Positions 37,382 to 48,240 of a stretch of DNA of 64,000 bases are shown here, piece after piece. Position 1 is the stretch's first letter. The number at the start of each line of letters is the position of its first letter. The DNA is from Tanytarsus gracilentus (taxonomy: Eukaryota > Arthropoda > Insecta > Diptera > Chironomidae), in the NCBI GenBank assembly GCA_038502055.1, contig JAXRKN010000032.1:1054001-1118000 (forward strand). The letters are read 5' to 3'. A model generated the notes under the pieces. That model was given only the letters and a program-made list of their open reading frames with translations, had not been told where the DNA came from and ran no database searches. Made by a program: the position numbers and the translations under genes.

Positions 37382-40300
37382 ATGGATTCGCAGACAAACG
37401 CACTATTTGATAGTCAGACGATTGTACCGCCTAAATATGGACTTAACGAAATCACATTTAATTCAACAAACTCTCCGAAGCCACAAAGAAGTCTTCAAAA
37501 ATCACCATCAGCTAAAAAGTTTGTGGTGCTTTCAGAGAAAAAAGACGAAAGGCCATTTCTCACACCCTCATCGAGTTTCGCTAAAAGTTCAAGTTTAAAA
37601 ACTGGCGATCCATCGTTGACATTCTCCAGTCCAAATATGCTAAAGTCAAACCCAAACTTACAGCATCTCGTCAGATCGGGATCTTATGTCTTCAACGAAA
37701 GCGGCACTGGAAAATTGTTCTCAGATGCAACATCCATAAGATCACTTGTTTCAATCGGAATGGGTTCAACGGATGGTCGAAAAATGGTGATAAGAAAAGT
37801 GCCAAACTCTCCAACGGAACTTTTGAATTACATAAATCCACCAACGTGAGTACTAAGTACTAACCTTGAATTAAAATTAATAATTACTAGAGCGATTAAT
37901 GGAGGAAACCATAAATTGTGGAAGTAATAGCACCGGTTGCCGTGTGTTTTGACAATAGTCGAAGGGAAAAGTCATATGCCACAGATGCTCTCATGTAAAT
38001 TGAAAATTATGCTTTCCGTTGCCAATGACTGTGTGATCATTATTATTATGCAATTTAGCTAAGCTAATGCAGAGCATTAAAGTCAATTTGCATTTCTTAA
38101 AAATTATCATATCTACTCACTTGCTACAACTTGTTGATTATAATTGACTCACTCAAGATGTGTAAACGAATGAACGAAAATGTTCATGACAGGAAATTTC
38201 TTAAAATTCGTTGCATCACGCAATATTTTAATTTTTGTTAAAATGTAATAAAAAAAGCGGGGAAGACAATTTTAGAATGTCAATGCATTTGATAATGTTT
38301 TCAGTAAATATTTCACGCGCGATTATTCTTTTAACTCTATAACAAGGCATTTAAAATCACATAAAATAAACCATTAATTAAAAACCGATAATTACACGGC
38401 TACGATAGTGAAAAGTATTATTCATTCTAATTACAACTTGTGAATGAAGTGTCAGACATTAATTTAGAAATTTTTATTGAATGAATGAGTTTTTAGTGTG
38501 GGATATGCTTATCATGAGACATTATTATCATTTTGTTGACAACAGATACGGATTGCATTCATCCAATGCCCCATAAATTATTTTGCATTCAAGGTAAACA
38601 CTACCGTAAGTGATGCCGTCATCAATGCACTCACAATTTACATGTGTCGCGAATGTATGAGAATAAAATAAACATGTTGTCTCATCTTTCTATTATCATT
38701 TCGACTTCCCTTGATTAACGCCTCTTCATTTTCCACACAACACTCTCGAATCAGTTGATCGCACGAAATGATCGCGGTTGGATGGGTAAAACTTGATTGA
38801 AAATCTTTAAGAATATAAAAGTTTTTTAACAAAAAAAGACATGACACAAATTATGTCAAATTCTCCTTATCACGCAACAACTACTGTGCCAATCTTAAGT
38901 AACAAGGATGGACACAACGAAGCAGTTTATCTGTTCCGACAAATAAGCCAAAAGTAATTCAAACAATACAAAAATAAAAATTTTTATTTCTTTTTTTCTG
39001 GATTTAACTAAATATCCAATAAAGTCAACGCAATAATATTTTAACAAGTGCTAATTAAGTGATTATTTATTCTTCAATGTAATTTTCGTCATCAAGACAT
39101 TTTTAAAGTTTAAAACTTTAGAATAAGAGTGAGAAAAAAGTTAATTTAGTTAAATTGCATTTTTTGGCGTAAAAGAAAGCTAATTTAGTTATTACTCAAG
39201 CATTTATTATCTACAGTTGCTCTATATTTTTTTGTCGTTGATATGTGTGCATGAAGATGCTTATTCCCTCGTTATTGTAATGAAAGTCAAGTAAATAATA
39301 ATATTTAAATAAAACTTCGAGTAAATCTTCGTCACAATAAAATTTAATTTCCACAACTCTTTAACTTTATTCTCTTCAGACCACCAGAAGATATTTATGA
39401 AAATGAGAGCTATGATTACTCGAACGATGATGACGGAGATGGAATTAAACCAAGACGTCAGTACTGGTCGAATAAAATGCATTTTGTACTCGCATGCATT
39501 GGGTAAAATTCTAAACTCACCAAAATTTTAAATTAACATCATTTTGCATTTTAGCTATTCGGTTGGTCTATCGAACGTATTCAGATTCCCGTAATAACTT
39601 TAAAAAAATTCCTAAAATATTTCAAAATTAAAAGTTTTTATTTTAGGTACATAATGTTCAAGTCCGGAGGAGGTGAGACAAAAATAAGAAAGCTTTAATC
39701 AAACATTTCCTTTCATTTAAACACAAGCTAACTTTTTATTTCTTTTTTTTTTCATAGGAATATTTTTAATACCTTACCTTATAATTTTAATTTTCTGTGG
39801 AGTCCCAGTACTGTTCTTAGAACTTGCAGTTGGTCAATTTACTGGTCGTGGCCCAATTAAAACTATTGGGCAGTTGTGCCCACTGCTTAAAGGTGATTCA
39901 AATTTTTAATTAACAAATAACTTTTATTTAAATTACTTCTCGCATTCTGTAAATTTGTCTTTAATTATCTATGTATTATGCAAGCAGCAACTGGTTGATG
40001 TGATTTATTTGACTTTTTCAGCAACTGATTTATTAATTGACGTTGAATCAATATTTTATTGTACTCTGCATATTAATTAAAGTCATCTTGTGCATGTGCT
40101 TGTCATTTTTTCTGCATCGACTTTTCCCACTCGCTTATTAATAATTAAAATGAACTCATAAATAATATTCGCAAATTTGTAATTTAAATGAGTTACTTTA
40201 GTTTAATGCCTTAAATTTTTATTTAGGAAGCGGAGTAGCCAGCGTGATCGTTTCATTTTTTATGTCCACATACTACAGTGTGGTAATTGGCTACTCAATT

Positions 40301-42279
40301 TTCTATTTTTTCACCTCCTTTCGATCTCATCTGCCATGGATGGAATGCAGGTAAAAAAATAAATAATTCAATATAAAAATTTCGATATCTAATGAATTAA
40401 TTGTGATAGTTTACGATGGAATACGCCCGATTGTTGGAATATGGAGATTATGACGAAAACTAATGCATCCACACGACCTGTCAATCCACAAACGCCTTCA
40501 GAAGAATTTTTCCAGTAAGTCATAAATCAAAGCTTATAAAACAAAATTTTAATAAATTTCTCTATTTTAGGAATAAAGTTTTGCAAATGTCAGAAGGTCT
40601 CGAGTATCCGGGTGGGATGCGATGGGATCTAGTTGCATGTTTAGTATGTGCTTGGATTCTCGTTTACTTTGCCATTTGGAAATCAATTAAATCATCAACA
40701 AAAATTCGTTATTTTACTGCGAGCTTTCCATACATCTTGATTGCCGTGTGTATGGGACGTGCTCTAACTTTAGAGGGTGCTGATAAGGGGTTGCAGTTTT
40801 TCTTCCGTCCCGATTGGTAAACATAAAATATCACACAATGATGAGAGATGAATAATATTCGAATATATGAATAGGTCAAAACTTAAAGAGTCGAATGTTT
40901 GGATTAATGCGGCATCGCAGAGTTTTAATTCTCTCGGAATTGCGTTTGGTGCCATGATATCATTTGCTAGTTTCAACAAGTACAATAATAATGTTCTTCA
41001 TGACGCGCTGGCGGTCTCATCTGTTAACATCATAACTTCAATGCTGGTTGGATTAATGTCTTTTGCAACAATAGGCAACATTGCTTATGAGAAGGGTCTT
41101 TCGATAGAGAAGGTTATTGAAGATGGACCTGGCTTAATTTTTGTCGTTTACCCTCAAGTACTAGCGAGAATGCCATCTCCTCAGTTGTGGTCAGTGCTCT
41201 TCTTTTTCATGCTTCTTTGCTTAGGATTAAACTCTCAGTTTGCAATCGTGGAAGTGGTTAGTAGTTTATTAATTCTTTAATATTATTTCATAATATTTTA
41301 ATTAATTTTACAAAAGGTTGTGACTTCTATACAAGATGGCTTCCCAAACTGGATTAAAACAAAGCTCGTTTATCATGAGCTATTGGTGCTAATCGTTTGC
41401 ATCTTCGCTTTCTTCTTCGGTCTGCCATACATATTTCAAGCTGGAATTTTTTATTTTCAACTAATCGATCATTATGTTGCCACAATTACAATCTTATTTG
41501 TCGCTTTCTTTCAAATTATTGCTGTGTCGTGGTTTTATGGAATAGATAGGTAAAAAATTAATTGTAAATTTTCTTGAATTAATTTTGACAAATATTAAAT
41601 AGGTTATCGAAAAATATCAGAGATATGACAGGAAAGGAGCCCTCATTTTATTTTAGATTTTGTTGGCTTGTAACTGCACCACTCGTTCTCATTGTAAGAT
41701 TAATTTGCATTATTTTTCATGAATTGATTTTAATCCGATTATTTTAAGGGAATTTTTATACTCGCTTTAATCAATTATAAGCCACTGACTTACCAAAATG
41801 AAAACTATCTTTATCCCGTGTTTGCTCACGTGATTGGCTGGTCAATCGTTGGTGCAACTCTTTCATGCATTCCAGGTAATATTTAAGATGTGCTTAATCC
41901 ATTTAATTAATCATCAACTTATTTTTAAGCTTTTGCATTCTTCAACCTTTACCATGCGGAGGGACAAAATATAAAAACGGTAATTATAATTTAATAATTG
42001 AGATTTAATATTAATAAAATTTTATTTTATCAGCGCTACAAGCATTCTTTAAGACCAAACATTTACGAGTGCAACATATGTCATGAGCACAATTGCGATC
42101 ACATTGAAGAGCAGGATGATGATTTTCATCTTTTTCCCATTACACTTCAACCTCCACCACTAATCGGCAGCAAAAAACAAAGCCAAAATGGGATCGCTGA
42201 AAATAGAGAAAATTTAGACAATGGTGATAGTGCTGAGAGGCAGCCGTCGAGTAGTAAAACTCAAGATGTTAAGAACTAA
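37382..42279 (+). CDS. ine: SLC6 neurotransmitter/osmolyte transporter, inebriated-like
   Basis: Fourteen exons join in frame: 37382..37845, 39380..39502, 39555..39590, 39647..39672, 39758..39892, 40227..40350, 40410..40514, 40571..40816, 40875..41256, 41317..41549, 41603..41693, 41749..41875, 41930..41979 and 42034..42279, for 795 residues. SLC6 proteins couple Na+ and Cl- to solute uptake across the plasma membrane through twelve helices. The cytosolic N-terminus of about 190 residues is Ser/Pro-rich, with IRSLVSIGMGSTDGRKM before TM1, as in long inebriated isoforms. TM1 reads GYSVGLSNVFRFPY, with Gly rather than Asp at the monoamine position, and is followed by KSGGG. GRGPI lies at the first intracellular loop. 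The C-terminal tail holds a Cys/His cluster (CNICHEHNCDH). Intron 1 (1.5 kb) shows nothing else. The orthologue call rests on memory of the fly protein. Confidence 0.88.
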
Positions 42280-42389
42280 ATATTTCAAGATGATTTATTC
42301 ATGAAAAATGATGTTACAATATATTATATGATATGAGAGGTTGTATGTTTGCGTTTGTGCAGTAAATTAATGGTTTTGAGCGCGATGAA

Positions 42390-43566
42390 TTACGGCTGAT
42401 CCGGTACCGTAACATTGACAAAGTGGGCAAAAGAATCTGTAATAAAGTATGTAGTTAAAAAAGTTTAAAATATTCCTTAATACCTGCGTACGACTTATTG
42501 TTGTAAGCCTTCGAGTAAGCTTTGGGTTCATCTATATAGTTATGTTTGGGCTTTTGCTGCATACTTGAAGATGGTCCCGATAAATCGAAATCTAATTAAA
42601 AATCAAAATTAATAACTAATTTATAAAATAATTAATAATTTAATACCCAATTCCATGTCGATTGGCACAGTTGAATCAACTGATGAGAAAAGCAATGAAG
42701 GCTTTTCAATTGATTCCATGAGCATTTGTGTATCTGCCTCACTCTTAAAATTTTCCAGCAAAATGTTAATTTCATTGTCAGCAGCGGTGTTGAGCATTGG
42801 CGATGGTGTTGATGTTGGTGTCGGGATGTAGATTTTCTGATTGTTTCGCTTTGAGATTGCTGCATAAGTTTTGATTCCCAATGGCTTATTTTTCTTTGTG
42901 TACTTTCTCTTGATCACAACAGTTTCTTGTGCCTTTTGTTTCTTTCGGTACACTCTTTTTGCTTTTGCTGGAATCACGAGTGACTGGGTTTGTGGAGTGA
43001 TCTGTTCCTCTTCCTTCTTATAATTAACTTGTACTCCATATTTACGCAAGTTTCGACGAAGAAACGGAACAGTTTGCAAAGACGTGAACTGGTTGAGTGA
43101 CTGTGGACTCAAAGATTGGCGAATTTTTTCCAATTTTGCTGAAAGTCCAACATTCCACCTATTTCTTTTGAATTGATTTGCTTTTGGTGACGTCTTCTTC
43201 TTCTTCGTCAATGTCATTCCTGGTTTCATAATCTTAGACTTGGCTTTCTTGGGATCCATGATGTCGGATGTTGGTTTTTTTTGGAGGGCAATTTCGACAG
43301 TGCGTGCACTTATTCGAAGAGCATAGGCTCTTTCGAGACGATCAACACAACGTATGCATATTAACGCTGGTTTTTGACGATCCTCGTAGAGCTGTACGAA
43401 AGTTTATTATTATTTTTGTATTCAAAAAATTTTTTATTTAATTTACCGAAACTCCAGTGCAAAGTTCAAAGTGAGACTGCAATCTTCCATCATTTTCAAA
43501 TAGTGAAATGCATTCTGTACTGGAATCGTCTTGAGAACAGATTCGACAGACTCGGAAAATGTCCAT
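42390..43566 (-). CDS. ZAD-domain protein without zinc fingers
   Basis: Four exons join in frame: 43447..43566, 42647..43391, 42484..42591 and 42390..42436, for 339 residues. Residues 1 to about 75 form a ZAD: CRIC near the start, and CIRC across the first intron. This is the insect domain that mediates dimerisation and is normally coupled to C2H2 fingers. None follow here. A very basic region (about residues 90 to 230, with KKKK, RRNLRK, KAKRVYRKKQK and KRKYTKKNK) could bind DNA or serve nuclear import. The C-terminal 110 residues are Thr/Pro-rich and then mildly acidic. It converges with the inebriated-like gene, with about 110 bases between stops. The specific function is unknown. Confidence 0.85.
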
Positions 43567-44229
43567 TTTAAATAAAATTTGCGAAATTCAACTTCTGCGA
43601 ACCTAACCTAAAATTTTTTACTAATCGAGAGAGGGGCTGAATCTTAGAGAATTTTGAGAATTGAGCGAACGTTGAAGAGCGAGAGAAAATTCTCATGAAA
43701 CCTCTTTCTCCCAAAAAGTTCGAATTAATAATTTTTTGTTCTTCTTATAAAAATTGTGTAATTTTTATTATTTGAATATAAGTGATTTTAGAATTGCTGA
43801 ATTAAAATAAACATTCTAATTTGCGTCGCTCGTCAGCCAAAAACAAGATTTTATCTATTCTTGATGGCCATGACTCGAAGCTAAGATAAATATTTAAAGT
43901 AAAGAAGTCAGATATTAAAATGACATGTCTTGGAACGGTCAGGATGTAAGAAGAAGTTAGAAGTTGAATACTGCTTACAAGTGGCGAAAAATTTTATGCT
44001 GGTAAAATTTAAAAAGATTCAGCCAGTAAGATTAGTTAATTATTATTTTTAGGGATGGAGATGAGGGTTAATGATGAGAGAAGATTTCCTTACTACTCGT
44101 AGATCGATCCGGAAGGTCCAATCACATCCAACATCAATTGTGTAATATTTTACATTTTCATCTTGATCAAGTGACACTCCCATTAGTCAGTTATGGCTGT
44201 TTAAATAATTTTAAAAAACTTTTATAATG
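43567..44229. other. Intergenic, nothing identified
   Basis: AT-rich spacer between the divergent ZAD-only gene and the foldback structure. No exon, RNA gene or tandem repeat was recognised. Confidence 0.6.
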
Positions 44230-44330
44230 CATAAAAAATTCTTCTCAGTTGCCCTTGAAATTAATTTTCATTCATTGATTCAAGATAAGATTTTTCCGAG
44301 TGCAGTCGGAATTGTGAAGAAGGAGCGGCG

Positions 44331-44483
44331 ATGTTGAACATCAAGGATCCAAATCAGCAATTTAAGAAGGAAATAGTTGCTTCCAAGCTGTTCTTGTCAA
44401 GAATCAAGCGTCACAAACGAAAATTTGATTTCTTCTCAGTTGCAGAGCAAACAAAATCAAAAGAAGAAGAAAATCGTGCTTAG
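44331..44483 (+). CDS. Small basic ORF in left foldback arm (50 aa)
   Basis: The frame runs ATG to TAG. It begins MLNIKDPNQQFKKE, passes SKLFLSRIKRHKRK and ends with EQTKSKEEENRA. The right arm carries a homologous frame with the same start and a two-codon in-frame gap, which hints at past coding constraint. An initiator-like TCAGTT lies about 84 bases upstream at 44245. No family is recognised and translation is unproven. Confidence 0.35.
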   Translation: MLNIKDPNQQFKKEIVASKLFLSRIKRHKRKFDFFSVAEQTKSKEEENRA

Positions 44484-44932
44484 TAAAATCTGATGAAAAT
44501 CCATCAAGAAAAATATTCACACCACGGATCATAAATCCGAAAAATGTAAATCATAGCAACCATTGACATTTTTTCTTCTTTCTGATTCGCAGATAAAAAT
44601 TTGACGTCGAGGAGAGACGGAGATCGAAAAAGCTCAAATCAGACGAAACAGCAGCTCAACAGCAAATCATCTGTGCAGGCGATCAATTGGTAAGTCGAAA
44701 TTTTCATGCATTTTAAAAGTGTAAAATTTTTGCAAAGATTGCAATTGCATAGAAAAAACTTCTCAGTTACCTTTGAAATAATTTTTTCGTATATAAAGAG
44801 CGGAATTTTAAAAATTATTTCAGTTGCTGCCGAGAGTTCGAAGAGGAAGGTTGTGTTTGAAGAGAAGTGAGAATAAATTAATGAATTTTTATTTTTTTTT
44901 GTTTAGAAAACTGAAAAAGACGAAAGACGAAA

Positions 44933-45205
44933 ATGGATATGCGTTTCCTGATGGGAGAAATGATACAGAGCTTGATGGAGGAGAAGGAAGAGTTGGAAGA
45001 AGAAGTGGAAAAGTTGGAAGAAGAAATGGAAGAGATGGAGTTGAAGCTGGACAAAATAGGTGAATATGTATTCGAATTGCTAAGAGTAAATAATGAATTG
45101 TCAATTAAGTTGCAGGAAATTAATGAGAAGAAGATGTTGGAGAAGAAGATGTTGAAGAAGAAGAATAAGTGGTGGAAGAAGTTGATGTGGTGGAAGAGAA
45201 ATTGA
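44933..45205 (+). CDS. Coiled-coil ORF in the foldback loop (90 aa)
   Basis: The frame begins MDMRFLMGEMIQSL. It then has a Glu/Leu/Met heptad stretch of about 30 residues, a helical middle (YVFELLRVNNELSIKLQ), and a very basic Lys/Trp-rich end. It lies just after a possible acceptor (tttgtttag at about 44906), and AATAAA follows at about 45223. The purine-rich composition alone could generate such a frame, so this is tentative. Confidence 0.35.
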   Translation: MDMRFLMGEMIQSLMEEKEELEEEVEKLEEEMEEMELKLDKIGEYVFELLRVNNELSIKLQEINEKKMLEKKMLKKKNKWWKKLMWWKRN

Positions 45206-45509
45206 GATGATGAAAAAATATAAATAAAATGAAATGTAAAATTGAATTATATGAAATTTAAAAGAAATTGTATTAAAAAAATGAAATGTTATGTTAAAAA
45301 TTAAATTGTTTAAAAAAAATTAATTGTTTAATGAAAAATTATAAAAGCTTGCTGTGATTTAACATTTTTTGCAGCTTTTATATTATTTTAATTTTAGATT
45401 TCTCCAAAACCAGCTCACCTCTAAAGATTTCTTACGCGCTTCTTTTAAACTTCACAGCTCAGTTTTCTGCTCCTCTTGATTTTGTTTGCTTTGCCGGCGA
45501 GAAGAGGAC

Positions 45510-45599
45510 TCATTTTCGTTTCATGATGCTTGACAAGAACAGAATGGAAGCCGCCGTTTTCCTCTTTACTTGCTTAATTGGATCTCTGATGTCCAACAT
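45510..45599 (-). pseudogene. Right-arm copy of the small basic ORF, stopped early
   Basis: The frame begins MLDIRDPIKQVKRK and ends SSIMKRK at a TGA, 29 residues. Beyond the stop the homology with the left-arm frame continues without a frameshift (LFSP-KQTKS), so the TGA truncates what was a longer frame. It is probably a decayed copy. Confidence 0.4.
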
Positions 45600-45705
45600 C
45601 GCTCAAGCTAACCGCTCCTTCTTCACAATTCCAACTTCTCTCGACGAAATCTTTTCTTGAATGAATGAAAATTAATTTCAAAGGTAACTGCGAAAGATTT
45701 TTTGA

Positions 45706-46123
45706 AGGCGGTCAAGAAAGTGCTTAATTAAATTTCAGCATTTGAATTCGGCTCTAAATGCAATTAATTATGAGCCTGTTGAGAACTGTAACGGTTTTTT
45801 AAAATTTGAAAGCAACGCTTAATAAGATTTCGTAAGGGGTGCAAAAAATTTTGATTGCCAGAAAAACGTTATGAATACCTGAAATATTAATTATAAATAT
45901 GATAACATATCTTTCAAAAAAATCATGCTATACTTTTATATTCACGAAGTCAATCAAATTTTTGGGCAACTTATAAAATTATTCAAAATATTGTGCCTAA
46001 TTTTAACGCGATATTAACGCGATGGCGATTCAGATTCAGCTGTTTTCCTTAGTTTTTTCGAGTGACGACATTAAAACGAGGGGAAAGCAATTGAATGAAA
46101 AAATTTAAAAAAAAAATTGAGAC
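45706..46123. other. Intergenic, nothing identified
   Basis: AT-rich sequence upstream of the mitochondrial poly(A) polymerase gene. It should contain that gene's promoter, but no clear core element was seen. Confidence 0.55.
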
Positions 46124-47921
46124 ATGCTAAAAATTTCAAAAAAGTTGATTAATTTGGTTAACACAACAGTGAATCGTCATGTCTTGCTGCAAATTTATTG
46201 TAGAAATTTGTCGGCAGGAAGGTCGCTTGCAAATAAAGGTAATTCACAATGAACATTCATTCATTTAATGCCAAAATTATTTTTTTTTAGAAAACTCAAA
46301 ATTCGTTAGTTTCGATGAGATGATAAATAAAAGAAAGTTAGAAGCGCAAAAGTCACTGCTGGTTCAAGTGAACTCGGAAAACTCATATCCAGAATTGTTC
46401 AGTTATTGCTCACAATATGGAAAAGTTAATTCGGCATTTCATTACAAAATCTCAAATGATAATTTGCACTTTATTTTGCTCGAGTATGAAAAGGTGGCTG
46501 AATGTGAAGAGGCGCTAAAGAATTGTGACCATAATCGAGAAAGACCAGGAATTCCTGTGTCCTCACCATTTGTTTGGTTAAAAGCCCATAAAAATAAGTC
46601 AAATGTTGTGCCCAAAAAAGATCCGATCATGTTGCAAACCGATGAGATAAATGGAATCGATGATGAACAGCTCATTGATCATCTTGCAGTCGCAGAAACA
46701 TTAGACGATCAAATTCTTATGCTATATGGACTAACAAAACTAAATGAACTCGGTCTAAGGCTGAGATTCATGGCGGCAAGACAACTCGAAATGGCTCTGC
46801 AAGGTATGTTTCCGGACATTGAAGCATGTCTGTTCGGATCTTCAATCAATGGCTACGGCAAAATGGGCTGTGATGTGGATCTAATTCTTCGTCTCAATCG
46901 AAAGCAACTTGAAACGAAAAAAAATGCACGGTTAATCTTCCACACTAAAGTTAGTCTTGCTAATGGAAGAACAAACATCCAGCGGCAGATGGAAGTAATC
47001 GGAGACATGATGCATTTCTTCATGCCAGCCATTACTAATGTAAGAAAAATCCTCAACGCTCGAGTACCCATAATAAAATACAATCACGAGTGCCTGGATT
47101 TGGACATTGACTTTTCGATGAGCAATTTATCGGGATTTTATATGAGTGAACTCCTCTATCTTTATGGTGAGCTCGACGAGCGAGTAAGACCTCTTGTTTT
47201 TTGTATTAGAAAATGGGCGAACGCAGTTAAACTCACAAATCCAGCGGCACCAGGAAGATGGATAACAAACTTCCCACTGACAGCTTTGATTCTCTTCTTC
47301 CTTCAAAGTCTACAAAAACCAATTTTGCCGCCATTTAAACAACTTGTAAAATCAGCAACGCCATTAGACATAAGAGTTACGGAAGACGACATCAATTGCA
47401 CATTTCTGCGAGATCTCAATAAATTCGAATTCAAAACGGACAATGTTGATCCTCTGCACGTGTTACTTTTGGAATTTTTCGAATTTTATTCAAAATTTGA
47501 CTTTAAAGATCACGGAGTGTCGCTGATAGAAGGAACAACCATTTCTAAACCTGATCATTCGGCCATGTGGATTACAAACCCTCTCGAGCCAAATATGAAT
47601 GTTAGCAAAAATTTAAGTCACGAGGAGCTAGAGAAACTAAAATTTGAAGCTAAGAATGCGGCATGGATTTTAGAGACTGGCAAGTCTAAAGAGCAACCTG
47701 ATTGGGGACTTTTAAGTCTTTTTAGAGCTAGAAAAAGGAAAATTGAACCTGAAATGTTTTTCAAGTCACGACTCGTCAATTTACAAGATTTTTTTTCAGA
47801 AGACGACCCAAAATTAAACAAAAACAATATCCAGTATAAAAATCCTCAAACTAAGAGCGCTGTAAAACAAATTCAAAAAGCAACGAAGCAAGATATTTTC
47901 AATCTGATGAAAAGAAGTTGA
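46124..47921 (+). CDS. MTPAP: Mitochondrial poly(A) RNA polymerase
   Basis: Two exons, 46124..46238 and 46291..47921, join in frame for 581 residues. The enzyme adds poly(A) to mitochondrial mRNAs. The N-terminus is basic and hydroxylated with no acidic residue in the first 35, as expected for a matrix targeting peptide. The DNA polymerase beta-like nucleotidyltransferase core shows FGSSINGYGKMGCDVD, giving metal-binding Asp233 and Asp235. A third carboxylate lies near Asp310 to Asp312 (CLDLDIDFSMSN). The PAP-associated domain covers about residues 425 to 500. Gly-Ser is followed by the NGYGK helix typical of this subfamily rather than TUT4/7 or Trf4. The C-terminal tail is Lys-rich. Polyadenylation signal AATAAA lies at 47949. 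Confidence 0.94.
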
Positions 47922-48240
47922 AAATTTGGTGTACTATAGAAAAAGAAAATAAACTTTTCAATGAAATGCAATAAATTTCTTTATTATTTTAATCATGGAA
48001 TATAAGTTTGAACTATAATTTTTGAAATTGAAAATTTTATATAATGCAATTATTATTATTGTCTCGAGTGGACATTCAACATCTAATTAAATTTTAGAGG
48101 TTTATAAACCTTTTTTTAAAGGAACTCATTTTGACACAAAAATAAAATCATAAAAAATATCTCGGATGGCCTAAGTGCTCGATAGTGTCTTTAAAAATAT
48201 ACTGTGAACTTTTTTTAAGGAGATTTCTCGTTGGTTATTC
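47922..48240. other. Convergent 3' flanks of MTPAP and Got1
   Basis: The short interval holds the MTPAP polyadenylation signal (47949) and a perfect 14-base palindrome aggtttataaacct near 48099. Nothing else was recognised. Confidence 0.55.

Larger units (their letters stand above)
44230..45705. repeat. Inverted duplication (foldback) with arms of about 240 bases
   Basis: The left arm (about 44230..44475) and the reverse complement of the right arm (about 45467..45705) align over most of their length. Shared blocks include gaagaaggagcgg, aaacaaaatcaa, cttgacaagaacag (right-arm orientation) and aatgaaaattaatttcaa. I judge identity at about three quarters. Each arm carries the start of a small open frame pointing inward. 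A third copy of the outer block (ttctcagttacctttgaaat) lies at about 44763 as a direct repeat. The loop of about 990 bases holds a coiled-coil open frame. It could be a foldback transposon or an old inverted duplication of a small gene. Confidence 0.75.

Noticed and set aside
44824..45063. Gly/Arg-rich frame overlapping the coiled-coil frame
   Set aside because: It is the shifted frame of the same purine-rich GAAGAG sequence and has no independent support.
45523..45660. 45-residue frame in the right foldback arm (+) with a signal-peptide-like start
   Set aside because: The corresponding strand of the left arm has no such frame, so it is likely chance antisense to the small basic ORF.
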